A program made the position numbers and the translations under genes. The notes under the pieces are model-generated. The model was given only the letters and a program-made list of their open reading frames with translations, ran no database searches and had not been told where the DNA came from. Positions 38,870 to 50,000 of a stretch of DNA of 64,000 nt are shown here, piece after piece. The DNA comes from an uncultured Aquimarina sp. (GTDB lineage: Bacteria; Bacteroidota; Bacteroidia; Flavobacteriales; Flavobacteriaceae): the NCBI GenBank assembly GCA_947500505.1, contig CANMSL010000001.1, forward strand, positions 1-64,000, given 5' to 3'. Positions within the stretch are counted from its first letter, which is position 1. Every line of letters begins with the position of its first letter.

Positions 38870-40468
38870 ATGGAAACTCAAACAAACCTAAGTCAGAAAA
38901 TTAGCTTTACGAAAGAGGTGAAAAATTATCATCCAGAGATTCTTACGGATGGTGCTTTAGCTTTTCTAGAGGCTTTGCATAATCGTTTTGACCAAAGACG
39001 ATTAACACTTTTAAGAAACAGAGAACAGCAGCAACATTTGTTTGATCTGGAAACCTTTCCGGCATTTCCGGAAAACACAAAGGAGATTCGCAATACCGAA
39101 TGGTCCGCAGCACCCATTCCTTGGGATCTACAGGATCGCAGAGTGGAGATCACTGGTCCTGTCGACAGAAAAATGGTCATTAATGCCCTAAATTCTGGTG
39201 CTAAAACATTTATGGCAGATTTTGAAGACAGTAACGCTCCTTTATGGGCAAACTGCTTACAAGGGCAAAAAAATCTAATAGATGCTGTCAATAAAACTAT
39301 TTCGTTTTACAATTCTAAGAAAGATAAAACCTATCAGCTCAATGAAGAGGTAGCTACCTTAATTGTACGCCCCAGAGGCTTGCACCTCAACGAAAAGCAC
39401 TTGTTAATTGAAGGTAATGAGATCAGTGCCTCTTTATTTGATTTTGCATTGTATATATTTCATAATAATGAACAATTAAAAGAAAACGGAACCGCTCCTT
39501 ATTATTACATACCAAAACTAGAACATTTTACCGAAGCTATCTGGTGGAATGATGTTATTGACTTCTCTGAGGAATATTTGGGGATTGAACACGCTACCGT
39601 TAAAGTTACGGTATTGGTTGAGACAATAACTGCCAGCTTTCAGTTAGATGAAATTATCTATGCATTAAAAGAACATATTGTAGGTCTTAATTGCGGAAGA
39701 TGGGATTATATTTTTAGTTATATTAAAAAGTTAAGAAACCATAAAGGTTTTGTAGTTCCTGATCGTGATCAAGTAACGATGACCAGTCCTTTTATGGATG
39801 CATATAGTAAGCGCGTTATACAGCGCTGTCATAAAAGAAATATTCTTGCCATAGGTGGTATGGCCGCTCAGATTCCGATCAGAGATGACGAAGAGCGTAA
39901 TACACTTGCTTTTGCCAAAGTAAAAACCGATAAAGAACGTGAAGTAAAAAACGGGCATGACGGGACTTGGGTAGCACATCCAGGATTGGTACCTTTAGCA
40001 ATGCGTATTTTTGATATGCACATGCAAGAAGCAAATCAGTTAGGCGTAAAAAGAGAGGATGTAGTAGTGACCGAAAAAGATCTTCTGGAAATTCCTCAGG
40101 GTACAATTACGGAAAATGGTATTCGAAAAAACATCAATGTAGGGATTCACTATATCGCAACCTGGCTAGGAGGAAATGGTGCTGTTGCACTTTATGATCA
40201 TATGGAAGATGCTGCTACGGCCGAAATCAGTAGAACTCAGATCTGGCAATGGCTTAAGAATGAAGTAAAACTGGAGAACGGTTTACGGCTGAATTCTAAT
40301 ATGTTTCATATGCTTTTTGAAGATGAATTGAAAACTATAAAAAAGCAGGCAGGAAAACCTATTTTCGAGAGTGATAATTATCAACATGCAATTGAGATTT
40401 TTTACAAACTGGTCACTTCTGAAAATTTTGAAGAGTTTTTAACAATACCAGCATACAAATACTTATAG
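38870..40468 (+). CDS. aceB: Malate synthase A
   Basis: 532 residues from ATG 38870 (METQTNLSQKIS); a TTG 51 bp upstream lies in the -33 box and is rejected. Malate synthase joins glyoxylate and acetyl-CoA. Conserved blocks include FMADFEDSNAPLW (metal and acetyl-CoA site), TLIVRPRGLHLNEKH, IPKLEH, and GLNCGRWDYIFSYIK. It is a complete type A enzyme with C-terminal helical domain. Isocitrate lyase, its usual downstream partner in Flavobacteria, is reduced to a scar after it. Confidence 0.96.
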   Translation: METQTNLSQKISFTKEVKNYHPEILTDGALAFLEALHNRFDQRRLTLLRNREQQQHLFDLETFPAFPENTKEIRNTEWSAAPIPWDLQDRRVEITGPVDRKMVINALNSGAKTFMADFEDSNAPLWANCLQGQKNLIDAVNKTISFYNSKKDKTYQLNEEVATLIVRPRGLHLNEKHLLIEGNEISASLFDFALYIFHNNEQLKENGTAPYYYIPKLEHFTEAIWWNDVIDFSEEYLGIEHATVKVTVLVETITASFQLDEIIYALKEHIVGLNCGRWDYIFSYIKKLRNHKGFVVPDRDQVTMTSPFMDAYSKRVIQRCHKRNILAIGGMAAQIPIRDDEERNTLAFAKVKTDKEREVKNGHDGTWVAHPGLVPLAMRIFDMHMQEANQLGVKREDVVVTEKDLLEIPQGTITENGIRKNINVGIHYIATWLGGNGAVALYDHMEDAATAEISRTQIWQWLKNEVKLENGLRLNSNMFHMLFEDELKTIKKQAGKPIFESDNYQHAIEIFYKLVTSENFEEFLTIPAYKYL

Positions 40469-40647
40469 ATCATTCTAATACAATTTCATAAAGGAAACAA
40501 ACTTTATCTACAACACGACAATACTTGTCCCTTTTAATCTGAAACCAACGAAATTTATAAAGAAAATGCATTACCAAAGCTAGATATTATAATTTAATCA
40601 CTAGGAGCATAGGTATTATTTACTTAAAATGTGGTACAGTATACTCC

Positions 40648-40708
40648 GGAGGTAAGTTGATCATCTACCGTAGCAATGGAAAATAGTACAGAAGCAGAAC
40701 AATTCTAA
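40648..40708 (+). pseudogene. aceA: C-terminal scar of isocitrate lyase
   Basis: After a frameshift at about 40660, the plus strand encodes SSTVAMENSTEAEQF and a stop at 40706-40708. Just before it are codons for GGKL. This matches the C-terminal signature of isocitrate lyases (E. coli ends GGTSSVTALTGSTEESQF). The remaining 40469-40647 shows only poor, stop-ridden traces. The position directly downstream of aceB, where aceA normally sits, supports loss by deletion. No other gene is seen in 40469-40737. Confidence 0.65.
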
Positions 40709-40737
40709 TTTTTTCCGATTTTATAATTGTGCTCTTA

Positions 40738-40770
40738 ACAGCATTCATCATTGATGAGTGCTGTTTTTTT
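40738..40770 (+). terminator. Terminator of the aceB(-aceA) operon
   Basis: AACAGCATTCATC / GATGAGTGCTGTT arms (one G-T pair) around ATT, followed by seven T. It lies 270 bp after aceB but only 30 bp after the aceA scar, as expected if aceA once ended here. Confidence 0.85.
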
Positions 40771-40837
40771 ACCCTGATTAGAAAGATATACTTAAATGTT
40801 ACCTTTTATTATTTAAAAACATTTGTTTTCTTATTCA

Positions 40838-41602
40838 TTATAAATTACCGCATTTCCACTTAAAATCAGAAATCTTAAATTGCTTATTCTTAAAGTTGTA
40901 ATGCCACCATTCTGTTTTTATAATAGAGAAACCGTGTTTTTCCATAATTTCTCTTAACAATTTACGGTTCGAAATAACTTTATCAGATAACTCTGTATAT
41001 GAATGATGTGCTTCTTTGCCAAAATGATCAAAATCAGTACCCATATCCAGTTGATTACCTTGTAAATCTGTTAGTGTAATATCTACCGCAGCTCCCTTAT
41101 TATGAACTGATCCTCCTTTGGGATTTGCCACATAACCAGGATTAGGAAAGATTTTCCACATTTTTTTTTGTACACTATGTGGGCGGTAACAATCAAATAA
41201 TTTAATTCTGTAGCCTTTTTTCATAAAATCCTGATTAGCTTTAATCAATGCTTTTGCCACCACTCCTCTTACATAACATTTTGCACAGGAGTACACCGCT
41301 TTTTTCAAAAAATTATCTTTGGTAGCATATTTCATATCCAAAACAAAATAATTTGATAGCTTTTCTATATCTACAAAATCATTATCATTAATAGTATTTT
41401 GCAAGACATTCTGCTTTTCAAAACGATCTAAAGAGTCCTGCCATTCTCTCATATGCCTTTCGATTTTTTCTGCACGTAACTGAATAGCCTTGGATCTTTC
41501 TAACAATGCCAATGTACTGGCACTTGTCATAGTAGTAACTGAAGTTTCCTTACAAGAAAAAAGTAAGGCAAAAAATGTAATAAATAGTATTTTTTTTACC
41601 AT
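40838..41602 (-). CDS. D-Ala-D-Ala dipeptidase-like lipoprotein (VanX/DdpX)
   Basis: 254 residues from ATG 41602; lipobox LLFSC gives a lipoprotein. Zinc ligands of M15D peptidases are present: SVHNKGAAVDI (SxHxxGxAxD) and EWWHYNF (ExxH). The family cleaves D-Ala-D-Ala dipeptide; in Bacteroidota it is probably peptidoglycan recycling rather than vancomycin resistance, since no vanA or vanH genes adjoin. It is a monocistron between the aceB terminator and the copper cluster. Confidence 0.85.
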   Translation of the reverse strand: MVKKILFITFFALLFSCKETSVTTMTSASTLALLERSKAIQLRAEKIERHMREWQDSLDRFEKQNVLQNTINDNDFVDIEKLSNYFVLDMKYATKDNFLKKAVYSCAKCYVRGVVAKALIKANQDFMKKGYRIKLFDCYRPHSVQKKMWKIFPNPGYVANPKGGSVHNKGAAVDITLTDLQGNQLDMGTDFDHFGKEAHHSYTELSDKVISNRKLLREIMEKHGFSIIKTEWWHYNFKNKQFKISDFKWKCGNL

Positions 41603-41833
41603 ATCCCGTTTGTTTTTGATTACATTTATTAAAATCAAATTCTACAACATTACTAACAAATACGCACAGCAAATCTTATTGATATACAGCGTATTATATC
41701 AAAAATTGTTTTTCATTAAAAAACGTAATCCAATATTTCCCTAAATTAAATATACGTTGTTTTAGCTTACAATTGAAACAAAACGGTATTTTTTTAACAC
41801 TATTGGGTTTTATTACACTTCACTGAACAGCTA

Positions 41834-43555
41834 TTATTTTTTCTTTAGAGTATCGATCACACTGCCACAGGTAAGCATTTGTTCTCCGAAATACGGGTTT
41901 CTAATTTCTTCTTCTTTACTTAGCCAAACAGCACCTTTATTATCACCTGCCATCGGACATTCCTGGATATAAATTTGATGAGAAAAGTCATCCATACTCT
42001 TCACCAAAGTCTCTAAATCACCATTTAATGCTACAAAATGATCTCTCTGATCCTTCAAGTCTTTTTTTGCAATAATCATCTCTAAAGCTTTCGTAATTGA
42101 ATTCATATATTCTGATGCTCGTTGCTGTAAACCCGCTGTACTTACATTTTTTAATTCGTTCAGCATTTGCTCTGAAAACTTAGATGCACTTCTAGAATTG
42201 CTTGCCACTAAAGCATCTTTTAATAGAAAATATGCCGGCAGGCTTTTAATAAAATCTTTCTGAAATTCATTTGATACATCTATTTTCTCACTATTTTTTG
42301 TAGTTTGAGGTTGACCAATTACTAAGTTACGCTTCATCATTGATTTTTTTCCCTGTAATTGTGCAGCAGCATCCACAGTAAAAGCCCCGTTCGTTACAAT
42401 CTCCTCACCATTTACCAAACCATCAAGAATCTGATAAGAATCGTTATTGGAATTTCCAAGAGTCACTTCTCTCATTTCAAATATTGGTCGGTCAGTTTGT
42501 GTTTTCATATATACAACTGAGCGTTCCCCAGTCCATAAAATTGCACTTTTCGGAATTGTTATATCTGTATTGATTTTTTTATTTGTTACTGAAACAACAC
42601 CCTCTACAAACATTCCTGGTTTAAAAATTGAATTTTTATTTTTTAAAGTTGCTCTTACGCTAAATGTTCTTGTTTTCGTGTCTAAAACCGGATCTATGAA
42701 AGAAATTTTAGCTTCAAAATCCTTATCCGGATATGCCTTCGTAGTAATTTTAATCTGTTGCCCCTTCTCTACTAAAGATATTTGATTTTCATACGCATCA
42801 AAAGATGCCCAAACCGAACTGAGATCTGCAATTTTATACAATGGTTGTCCTTGTTTCACATAATCTCCGGTTTCTACCATTTTTGTAGCTACAATTCCGG
42901 AAACTGTTGCGTATACCGGAAAGTTTTCTTTTACTTTACCTGAAGCTTCTATTCTATTAATTTGATTTTCAGAGAGCTTCCATAATTTCAATTTATTACG
43001 AACAGCATTATATAACTCTGGCTGAGATTTTTTTAGGGAAAGTGCGGTGAGCAACTCTTGCTGAGCAGCCACTAGTTCAGGAGAATAAATTGCAGCTATT
43101 AATTGACCCTTATGTACATTTTGGCCAGTAGTATTAACAAACAATTTTTCTATCCTACCGCCAAAATAAGCTACCTGAACAGCATTCGACTCTTCATTTT
43201 CTTTGATCTTTCCTGACAGTTTTAATATTCCTGAATCTATTTCGCCCCCACCCACGACTATCGTTTGGATATTGGCCAGTGCCATAGCGTTTTCTGTCAT
43301 AATGAACTGATCCGGACTAAGACCATCTACACCCATCTCTGCTGGAATTAGATCCATACCACATATTGGACAATCTCCCGGTTCTGATTGCATAATCTGA
43401 GGGTGCATAGAACAGGTCCAGGTTTGATCTGTATTTATTTCATTATGATCATGAGATTCTGGAAATTCCTTATTGTTTGCATTTCCGAAAATAAGATACC
43501 CCGCAAATAATCCTATCAATAATGCCAAAGCTATATAAACAACATTCTTTTTCAT
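41834..43555 (-). CDS. CusB-type copper efflux adaptor with DUF3347 tail
   Basis: 573 residues. An N-terminal anchor is followed by a heavy-metal-binding domain (WTCSMHPQIM, then GDCPICGMDLIPAE). A HlyD-type barrel and hairpin come next. A C-terminal DUF3347 domain (about 430-570) ends CPMAGDNKGAVWLSKEEEIR and NPYFGEQMLTCGS. That tail repeats the stand-alone DUF3347 protein at 45097. The Cys/Met/His ligands suggest Cu(I) capture in the periplasm and hand-off to CusA. Last gene of the copper operon. Confidence 0.9.
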   Translation of the reverse strand: MKKNVVYIALALLIGLFAGYLIFGNANNKEFPESHDHNEINTDQTWTCSMHPQIMQSEPGDCPICGMDLIPAEMGVDGLSPDQFIMTENAMALANIQTIVVGGGEIDSGILKLSGKIKENEESNAVQVAYFGGRIEKLFVNTTGQNVHKGQLIAAIYSPELVAAQQELLTALSLKKSQPELYNAVRNKLKLWKLSENQINRIEASGKVKENFPVYATVSGIVATKMVETGDYVKQGQPLYKIADLSSVWASFDAYENQISLVEKGQQIKITTKAYPDKDFEAKISFIDPVLDTKTRTFSVRATLKNKNSIFKPGMFVEGVVSVTNKKINTDITIPKSAILWTGERSVVYMKTQTDRPIFEMREVTLGNSNNDSYQILDGLVNGEEIVTNGAFTVDAAAQLQGKKSMMKRNLVIGQPQTTKNSEKIDVSNEFQKDFIKSLPAYFLLKDALVASNSRSASKFSEQMLNELKNVSTAGLQQRASEYMNSITKALEMIIAKKDLKDQRDHFVALNGDLETLVKSMDDFSHQIYIQECPMAGDNKGAVWLSKEEEIRNPYFGEQMLTCGSVIDTLKKK

Positions 43556-43556
43556 C

Positions 43557-44258
43557 TTACTTATTTTTTAGAATTTTTCTGATCGTAGAAGAAGAAACAT
43601 ACCAGAGCGTAAAACCGCTTAATACAGTGATTAAACCTAACAGGGAAAAAACTCGTAGAACAATCGTATTAAAATTATCTCTTCCTTCATAATCCATGGT
43701 ATGCGTCATCCACAAAAAGTCAAACCATCTCCATGATCTATGTCTTACACGTTGAAATGACCCATCAACTGTAGATACATATGCCTTTATATCTTCTGGG
43801 TGATTATAGCTAATTACATAAGCTGGAAGTGGTCTTTCTCTGTATTCGTGATGTTTCCCTACTTCTGTTATTAAATCAACCGAAACTACTTCTATATTTT
43901 CTTTTATATATTCCGAAGCCACTTTCAATGCCTCATCTTGAGAAATTTTGGCCTTTACTATTCCGGATTTTGCGTCCATCAATATACTATCATTAATCCA
44001 ATAGTAAGGCTGATCAGTAATGGTTCTTAATTCTAAACTTGTCACTTCAAATTTAGATGAAACGGCATCCAATCCTAACAAATCCTTGTGGGCAACTGGT
44101 TGTACTTCCTTTTTGAACTGATCTCCGTGTATTTCTTCGATATTAGTCCAACTAAAATACAATCCGCTAATCGTCCACATCAGAAATTGAATTCCGAGAA
44201 ATATGCCCAAATACCGATGAGCTTTTCTTATAAATACTGCAGTTTTTCTTTTTACCAT
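43557..44258 (-). CDS. PepSY-TM protein
   Basis: 233 residues with a hydrophobic helix near the N-terminus (YLGIFLGIQFLMWTISGLYFS), a PepSY-type periplasmic domain (DEALKVASEYI) and a second helix at the C-terminus. The WTISGLYFSW motif is typical of PepSY-associated TM proteins, often near iron or copper genes. One base separates it from cusB. Function in copper handling is inferred from context. Confidence 0.8.
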   Translation of the reverse strand: MVKRKTAVFIRKAHRYLGIFLGIQFLMWTISGLYFSWTNIEEIHGDQFKKEVQPVAHKDLLGLDAVSSKFEVTSLELRTITDQPYYWINDSILMDAKSGIVKAKISQDEALKVASEYIKENIEVVSVDLITEVGKHHEYRERPLPAYVISYNHPEDIKAYVSTVDGSFQRVRHRSWRWFDFLWMTHTMDYEGRDNFNTIVLRVFSLLGLITVLSGFTLWYVSSSTIRKILKNK

Positions 44259-44273
44259 AATCTGTAAATTTCT

Positions 44274-45008
44274 TTACATATACATTTTTACAAGCATCCA
44301 GATTGCCATTGCCAGCATAATAGTGTTCTCTATAAAAGTAGCTTTGGTCATTGGTAATTTTAAGGCTGTTCCTAAACACGCGCATTGAATACTTTTTTTA
44401 TCGAGCAGTACTTTGGTCACCCCAATTGTGGTAATTCCTAAGACAAAAACTGTAAGAACTAAAGCAATATCGATTTTGAATCGCATCAAAAACATAAGCC
44501 CTAATCCTGCTTCCATAAAAGGATACACCCAGGCATATACGCGTACTAATTTTGCTAAAGGATCATACATTTTAAATGATTGAGGAAAACCCTTAAGGTC
44601 AAGAATTTTAAAAAAACTAAAAACTATATAAAACAATCCCATGAAATCCAACATGAAATTATCCGTATTCCAGGGATTATAATTGAGTAATATCGATGCA
44701 ATTGTTATATATCCAAAAATTAGGAATAAAGGAAATAGCTTTCGCAGCTCGCTTTTCTCTTGAATAGTTTGATTCTTGCTGAGAAATAAATCCATTGGAG
44801 CTTTATTTTTTTCTGTAATCGTATATTTCTCCGGTAACAATTTTCTTAAAATATCTATATCCAATGATTTTTTTGAGTTGACTACAGCCTCTTTATCTTC
44901 AAGATTAACCTTGGCACCTGTGACTTCTGGAATAGATTTTAGTATATTTTCTACACCGGATCTGCACCCTTCGCAAGTCATTCCTTCTATGTGATATTTC
45001 TTTTCCAT
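44274..45008 (-). CDS. HMA-MauE fusion protein
   Basis: 244 residues. Residues 1-65 are a heavy-metal-associated domain with CxxC (Cys12 and Cys15 in GMTCEGC). The rest is a four-helix MauE/DoxX-like membrane domain with a conserved CACLG motif in the last part. Probably delivers or oxidises copper thiolates at the membrane. The neighbours are all copper genes. Confidence 0.82.
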   Translation of the reverse strand: MEKKYHIEGMTCEGCRSGVENILKSIPEVTGAKVNLEDKEAVVNSKKSLDIDILRKLLPEKYTITEKNKAPMDLFLSKNQTIQEKSELRKLFPLFLIFGYITIASILLNYNPWNTDNFMLDFMGLFYIVFSFFKILDLKGFPQSFKMYDPLAKLVRVYAWVYPFMEAGLGLMFLMRFKIDIALVLTVFVLGITTIGVTKVLLDKKSIQCACLGTALKLPMTKATFIENTIMLAMAIWMLVKMYM

Positions 45009-45096
45009 ATATTCTTACTATAGTTTTGGAGGTCACGTCGAATCGCTATCTAAGCAAATTATAGTTTATCAAAAGTCTTATTTATGATAACTTATT

Positions 45097-45657
45097 TTAC
45101 TTTATGGTTTTATCCACACTACCACATTTCAACATCTTATCACCATAATACGGATTGCGAACCTCTTTAGAGTCTGATAGCCAATATCCTCCTTTGCCTT
45201 CAAAAGCCATTGGACAAAACTGCTTATATACCTCACCCGAAGTAATGGAAGCATTATTAATTAATTTTTCAGTTTCTTCGGTTAGTGTAACAAAAAAATC
45301 TCTTTGTTTTCCAACATCTTTTGTAAGCGAGATCAACTCTGCATTAGCTTTGAGCTGCTTAGTTTCATCTGAATCTTCCAATAAATCGTCTAGTTTTTTT
45401 GCCTCTTTCTGCACTGACTCGGGATTAGAATTTACCAGTCCTTTTTTTATCATTAAATATTGATTATATATTTTATCAATGTTTTCATCAGTAAAAATAA
45501 CTTCACTTTTTGTGTCCGTTTTATTAAGGTTCACTTTAGAAAGCACAACCTTCTCCTCTTTTACAGGAACTATTATTGTTTCTTTTTTATCTTTTCCACA
45601 AGACATCACTGAAGCAATCATTAATAGAATACTGATGTTTAAAATTATTTTTTTCAT
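45097..45657 (-). CDS. DUF3347 lipoprotein (copper-binding candidate)
   Basis: 186 residues with lipobox SVMSC. One DUF3347 domain ends CPMAFEGKGGYWLS and NPYYGDKMLKCGS, sharing the same Cys/Met pattern as the tail of the CusB-like protein. It is a likely periplasmic copper chaperone for this pump. Confidence 0.8.
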   Translation of the reverse strand: MKKIILNISILLMIASVMSCGKDKKETIIVPVKEEKVVLSKVNLNKTDTKSEVIFTDENIDKIYNQYLMIKKGLVNSNPESVQKEAKKLDDLLEDSDETKQLKANAELISLTKDVGKQRDFFVTLTEETEKLINNASITSGEVYKQFCPMAFEGKGGYWLSDSKEVRNPYYGDKMLKCGSVDKTIK

Positions 45658-45692
45658 TTTACTATTTATAAAGGTTATACATTTTTTACTTG

Positions 45693-46973
45693 TTAACGTA
45701 AATAATTAAGAAAAGCGGTTTGCATAAAATACATGGAAATTGCTTTTATCTTTTTACTTTCAAAATCTAATAACATTTGCTGGACATCTAAAATCTGTTC
45801 AAAATCTAACTGTGCGGTTTGATAAGCAGATAATAATATTCTTTCCGCTTGCTTTGCCTGCTCTAAATTTTTTTGTTGTGTATTATAGTTAATTCGGGCT
45901 GTAATTCTGTTATTAATAGCCTCTTCCATTATATTTTCTAAATTATTCTGAGAAGCTTCCCTTTTCTGAAACATTTCTTCTTTCTGAAGCTCTAATTGTT
46001 TAGATCGCGAGTTATATTTTTTAGAAAAAAGTGGAATAGATAATGAGAGCATTGGCATCACAATATCTTTACCGTTATCAGAGAAACTTACATCTGGGCG
46101 TTCCTGAACGATTACATAGTCTAATCCCAAACCAATAGAAGGAAGTGCTTCTTTGGTATTGACCTCTTCTTTTTTCTCCAGCAGGTCATTTAAATAATCG
46201 TAAGTAAGTAATTCTGGATGGTAAATAATCTCATCCAACATCATCGTTGGTTCTTCTTCCGGAATAAACAAATTATCCGGAATAATCAACGGGTCGAAAC
46301 CATCTCTATGCAATAATTGATTTAGGGCAGTTTCTGTAGTGAGGATTTCTCCTTTTAGGATTTCTTTTCGGTTTTGAAGGTTATTTTTAGCAATATTTAA
46401 TTTTAAAACATCCACGGTTGAAGCCCGGTTATTTTCAACTTCTTTAAGAGCAATCTCTATATATGTATCTAAGAGTTTATCCTGTTCTTGTAATACATTT
46501 TGTGTCGCTTTAAGTTCATATAATTTGTAATATTTTTGTTCAACCTGTAGGGTAATCTTTCTCTTTATAATCTCTACCTTATTTTTATCTACATCACTTT
46601 CTAGAGAAGCGGTTTCTTTTCTTGCTTTTATTGTACCAAACCATGGGATATTTTGTTGTGCTGTAAACTTAGCTTTTTGGGCACCCGTTCGGGTTTCAGG
46701 TTCGCTTATGAAATATCCTGTTCCTATTTTAGTATTTGGTAAGCTTCCCGCTTCATTTTCTTTTTCTACGCTTGTCTCTAAAACTTTCTGAAAAGCCTTG
46801 ATCTCCGGATTGTTTTCTTGCGCCTCTTTTATATACCCCTGTAATGATTGTCCGTTTGAAATAAGAAAAGAGAATAAAGAAAAGAGAATCAAAGACTCCT
46901 TTTTTCTTATTCCAAAATTCAGATTCAAAAATTTATCGAACGAAATCAATTTAACTTTTATACTATTGCACAT
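45693..46973 (-). CDS. CusC/TolC-family outer-membrane channel
   Basis: 426 residues. After a short basic start and a hydrophobic signal (ESLILFSLFSFLISNGQS) comes the two-repeat OEP fold with coiled coils. It lies between cusA and the DUF3347 gene, so it is the exit channel for the copper pump. The true start may be downstream of 46973. Confidence 0.85.
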   Translation of the reverse strand: MCNSIKVKLISFDKFLNLNFGIRKKESLILFSLFSFLISNGQSLQGYIKEAQENNPEIKAFQKVLETSVEKENEAGSLPNTKIGTGYFISEPETRTGAQKAKFTAQQNIPWFGTIKARKETASLESDVDKNKVEIIKRKITLQVEQKYYKLYELKATQNVLQEQDKLLDTYIEIALKEVENNRASTVDVLKLNIAKNNLQNRKEILKGEILTTETALNQLLHRDGFDPLIIPDNLFIPEEEPTMMLDEIIYHPELLTYDYLNDLLEKKEEVNTKEALPSIGLGLDYVIVQERPDVSFSDNGKDIVMPMLSLSIPLFSKKYNSRSKQLELQKEEMFQKREASQNNLENIMEEAINNRITARINYNTQQKNLEQAKQAERILLSAYQTAQLDFEQILDVQQMLLDFESKKIKAISMYFMQTAFLNYLR

Positions 46974-47002
46974 TTTGTCTATTCTCTTAATTCTTTATTC
47001 TT

Positions 47003-50000
47003 TTATTCTTGTTTATTTTTCACTTTCTTCAACAAAAACTCTTCTCTCCAGCTAAACAACACAGGCACCACAAACAGTGTTATCAGGGCAACTAGCATTC
47101 CCCCAAAACTGGGTATAGCCATTGGGATCATAATATCACTTCCTCTTCCTGTAGAAGTTAATATGGGTAGTAATGCCAGAATTGTTGTTGCAGTAGTCAT
47201 CAAACAAGGACGTATTCTTTTTTCACCTGCTTCTATCACAGCGTGTTGTATTTCTTCTAATGTTCCTGGTTTGTTTTTCTTAAAAGTTTGGGTTAAATAT
47301 GTTGCCATTACTACTCCATCATCCGTAGCGATTCCAAATAATGCAATAAATCCTACCCAAACCGCTACACTTAAATAAATAGTTTGCATCTGGAAAAGCT
47401 CTCTTAGATTTTCTCCAAAAAAATTAATATTTAAAAACCAATCCTGTCCATAAAACCAAATCATCAAAAATCCGCCTGCAAATGCTACTGCAATTCCCGA
47501 GAAGACCATAAGAGATGTGGTCACCGATCTAAACTGAAAATACAATATCAAAAAGATAATAACCAAAGCTAGAGGCACTATAAGAGAAAGTGTTTTCTCT
47601 GCTCGTAACTGATTTTCATAAGAACCTGTAAATTGATAATTGATACCTTTTGGAACAGTTAATTCCCCATTTTTAATCTTTTCTATTATCAATTGCTGAG
47701 CATTCTCTACAACATTAACTTCAGCATAGTTATCTAATTTATCAAACAATACATAACCTACAAGAAATGTATCCTCGCTTTTTATCACTTGTGGTCCCTG
47801 CTCATATCGGATAGTAACTAACTCACTCAAAGGAATAGTGTTTCTTTTTGACACCGGAATATAGATATCCTTAATATCACTAGGGTTAGATCGTAACTCT
47901 CGTGGATACCGTACTCTAATACCATAGCGTTCCCTCCCTTCTATGGTTTGTGTTAGCTCCATACCTCCCAGAGCTACTTCTAAAACTTGTTGAACTTTTT
48001 CGATAGAAATCCCATAACGAGCGATTTGATCTCTATTTATATCAATTAACAAATAAGGTTTACCTACAATTCTATCCGCAAAAACAGCTTCGTCTTTAAC
48101 CCCTTCTACTTGTTTCAAAACATCCTCTAGTTCAATTCCAAAAGCTTCAATTGTTGTCAGATCTTGTCCTTTAATTTTTATTCCCATCGGTGCTCGCATT
48201 CCAGTTTGAAGCATAATCAACCTGGTTTCTATGGGCTGTAATTTTGGCGCAGAGGTTACTCCTGGAAGTTTTGTCACTTTTACAATTTCTTTCCATATAT
48301 CATCAGGCGATTTGATATGTGTTCGCCAATTTCTATAATACTCCCCATCTTCATCAGGAATTAATAAATTTTTGTCAACGCTTGCAGCAGAAGCATATTT
48401 TCCATTCTTTAATTCAAAAAAACCATCATCATTTACTTTAAAACGCTGACGATCACCTTTATCATTCAACACGTATTGCGGTTTGTAAAGAATAATATTT
48501 TCATACATAGATAATGGAGCCGGATCCAATGCGGATTCTGTTCTACCTGCTTTACCAACTACAGTTTCAATCTCTGGGATTGTTGCTACCGCCATATCTA
48601 ATTGTTGTAGTACCCGTTTATTTTCTTCTACTCCTGAATGTGGCAAAGATGTAGGCATTAAAAGAAATGATCCTTCGTTAAGAGATGGCATGAATTCTTT
48701 ACCTGTATTTTTCAGAATAATTACTCCAAATATTATAATAATGATAGGTATTGACAAAAACAACAGTTTATTGTGTAAAGTCCATTTCAGAATTCGGGTG
48801 TAATACTTTCTGAACACACTAAAAACTCCTAATAATCCAAAGCAAATCAAACTAACAAATACGAGGTTCCAGAAAAGGTTATTATCTACACCCAGCGGTC
48901 GCCAATATTCTGCAAGAAGAAAAACAATGGCTAAAGCTGATACAATATTATTGATTATATGAGATTTCTCTTCGGATAGCTTCTTGATTTCCTGTAAAAT
49001 TCTTGTAATGCCAAATACCAGTAGAATAATTCCTAAAAAAGTACCATAGTAAATAGCCAATAGTCCGCATATCATTAATACAATACTTATCAAAAAGCTA
49101 ACAGCCTTTTTTGTTGTGCGTTTTCTGAATAAAAATGCCGCAAAAGGCGGAATTAGAAATAAAGCTACAACAATGGACGCAACAAGTGCCATGGTTTTGG
49201 TAAATGCTAATGGGCGAAAAAGTTTCCCCTCAGCTCCTATCATCGTAAAAACAGGAATAAAGCTTATGATAGTGGTCAGGACAGCGGTTACTATAGCTCC
49301 AGAAACTTCAGAGGTGGCATTATAGACAACAGTGTTCATCGATAAATTACCTTTATTTTCATCAATATGGTGTACAATATTTTCTGAGAGTATAACGCCG
49401 ACATCCACCATCGTACCGATAGCAATGGCTATACCCGATAAAGCAACTATATTAGCGTCTACACCAAAGGCTTTCATTGCAATAAAGACCATCAACACTG
49501 CTACTGGCAATAATCCTGAAATTAAAACAGAAGCTCTTATGTTGAAAACCATAATGATAATAACCAAAATGGTGACCAAGATCTCCAGAGTCAAAGCCTC
49601 CTTTAAGGTTCCCAAAGTTTCCTGAATCAACTCTGTTCTATCGTAAAAAGGGACTACAGTTAATTGAGAAGTCCGACCGTCCTTGAGTATTTTGGAGGGT
49701 AATCCGGTACTTATTTCCTTTATTACGTTTTTTACATTAGAGATAACTTCCATTGGGTTTGCGCCAAATCTGGCGACTACTACTCCACCGACCACTTCTG
49801 CACCTTCCTTATCCAGAATACCTCTTCTGGATTTAGGTCCCAGAGAAACTTTTGCAATATCTTTTATTCGGATAGCCATGTAATCTTCAGAACCGACAAC
49901 AGCATTTTCAATATCAGCAATTGATTTTACATAACCCAAACCGCGGACCAGATATTCAACCTGATTAATTTCCAATGTTTGAGCGCCTACATCTCGATTT

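Noticed and set aside
40838..41602. Vancomycin-resistance cluster
   Set aside because: Only a VanX-like dipeptidase is present; no ligase, dehydrogenase or VanRS genes are nearby.
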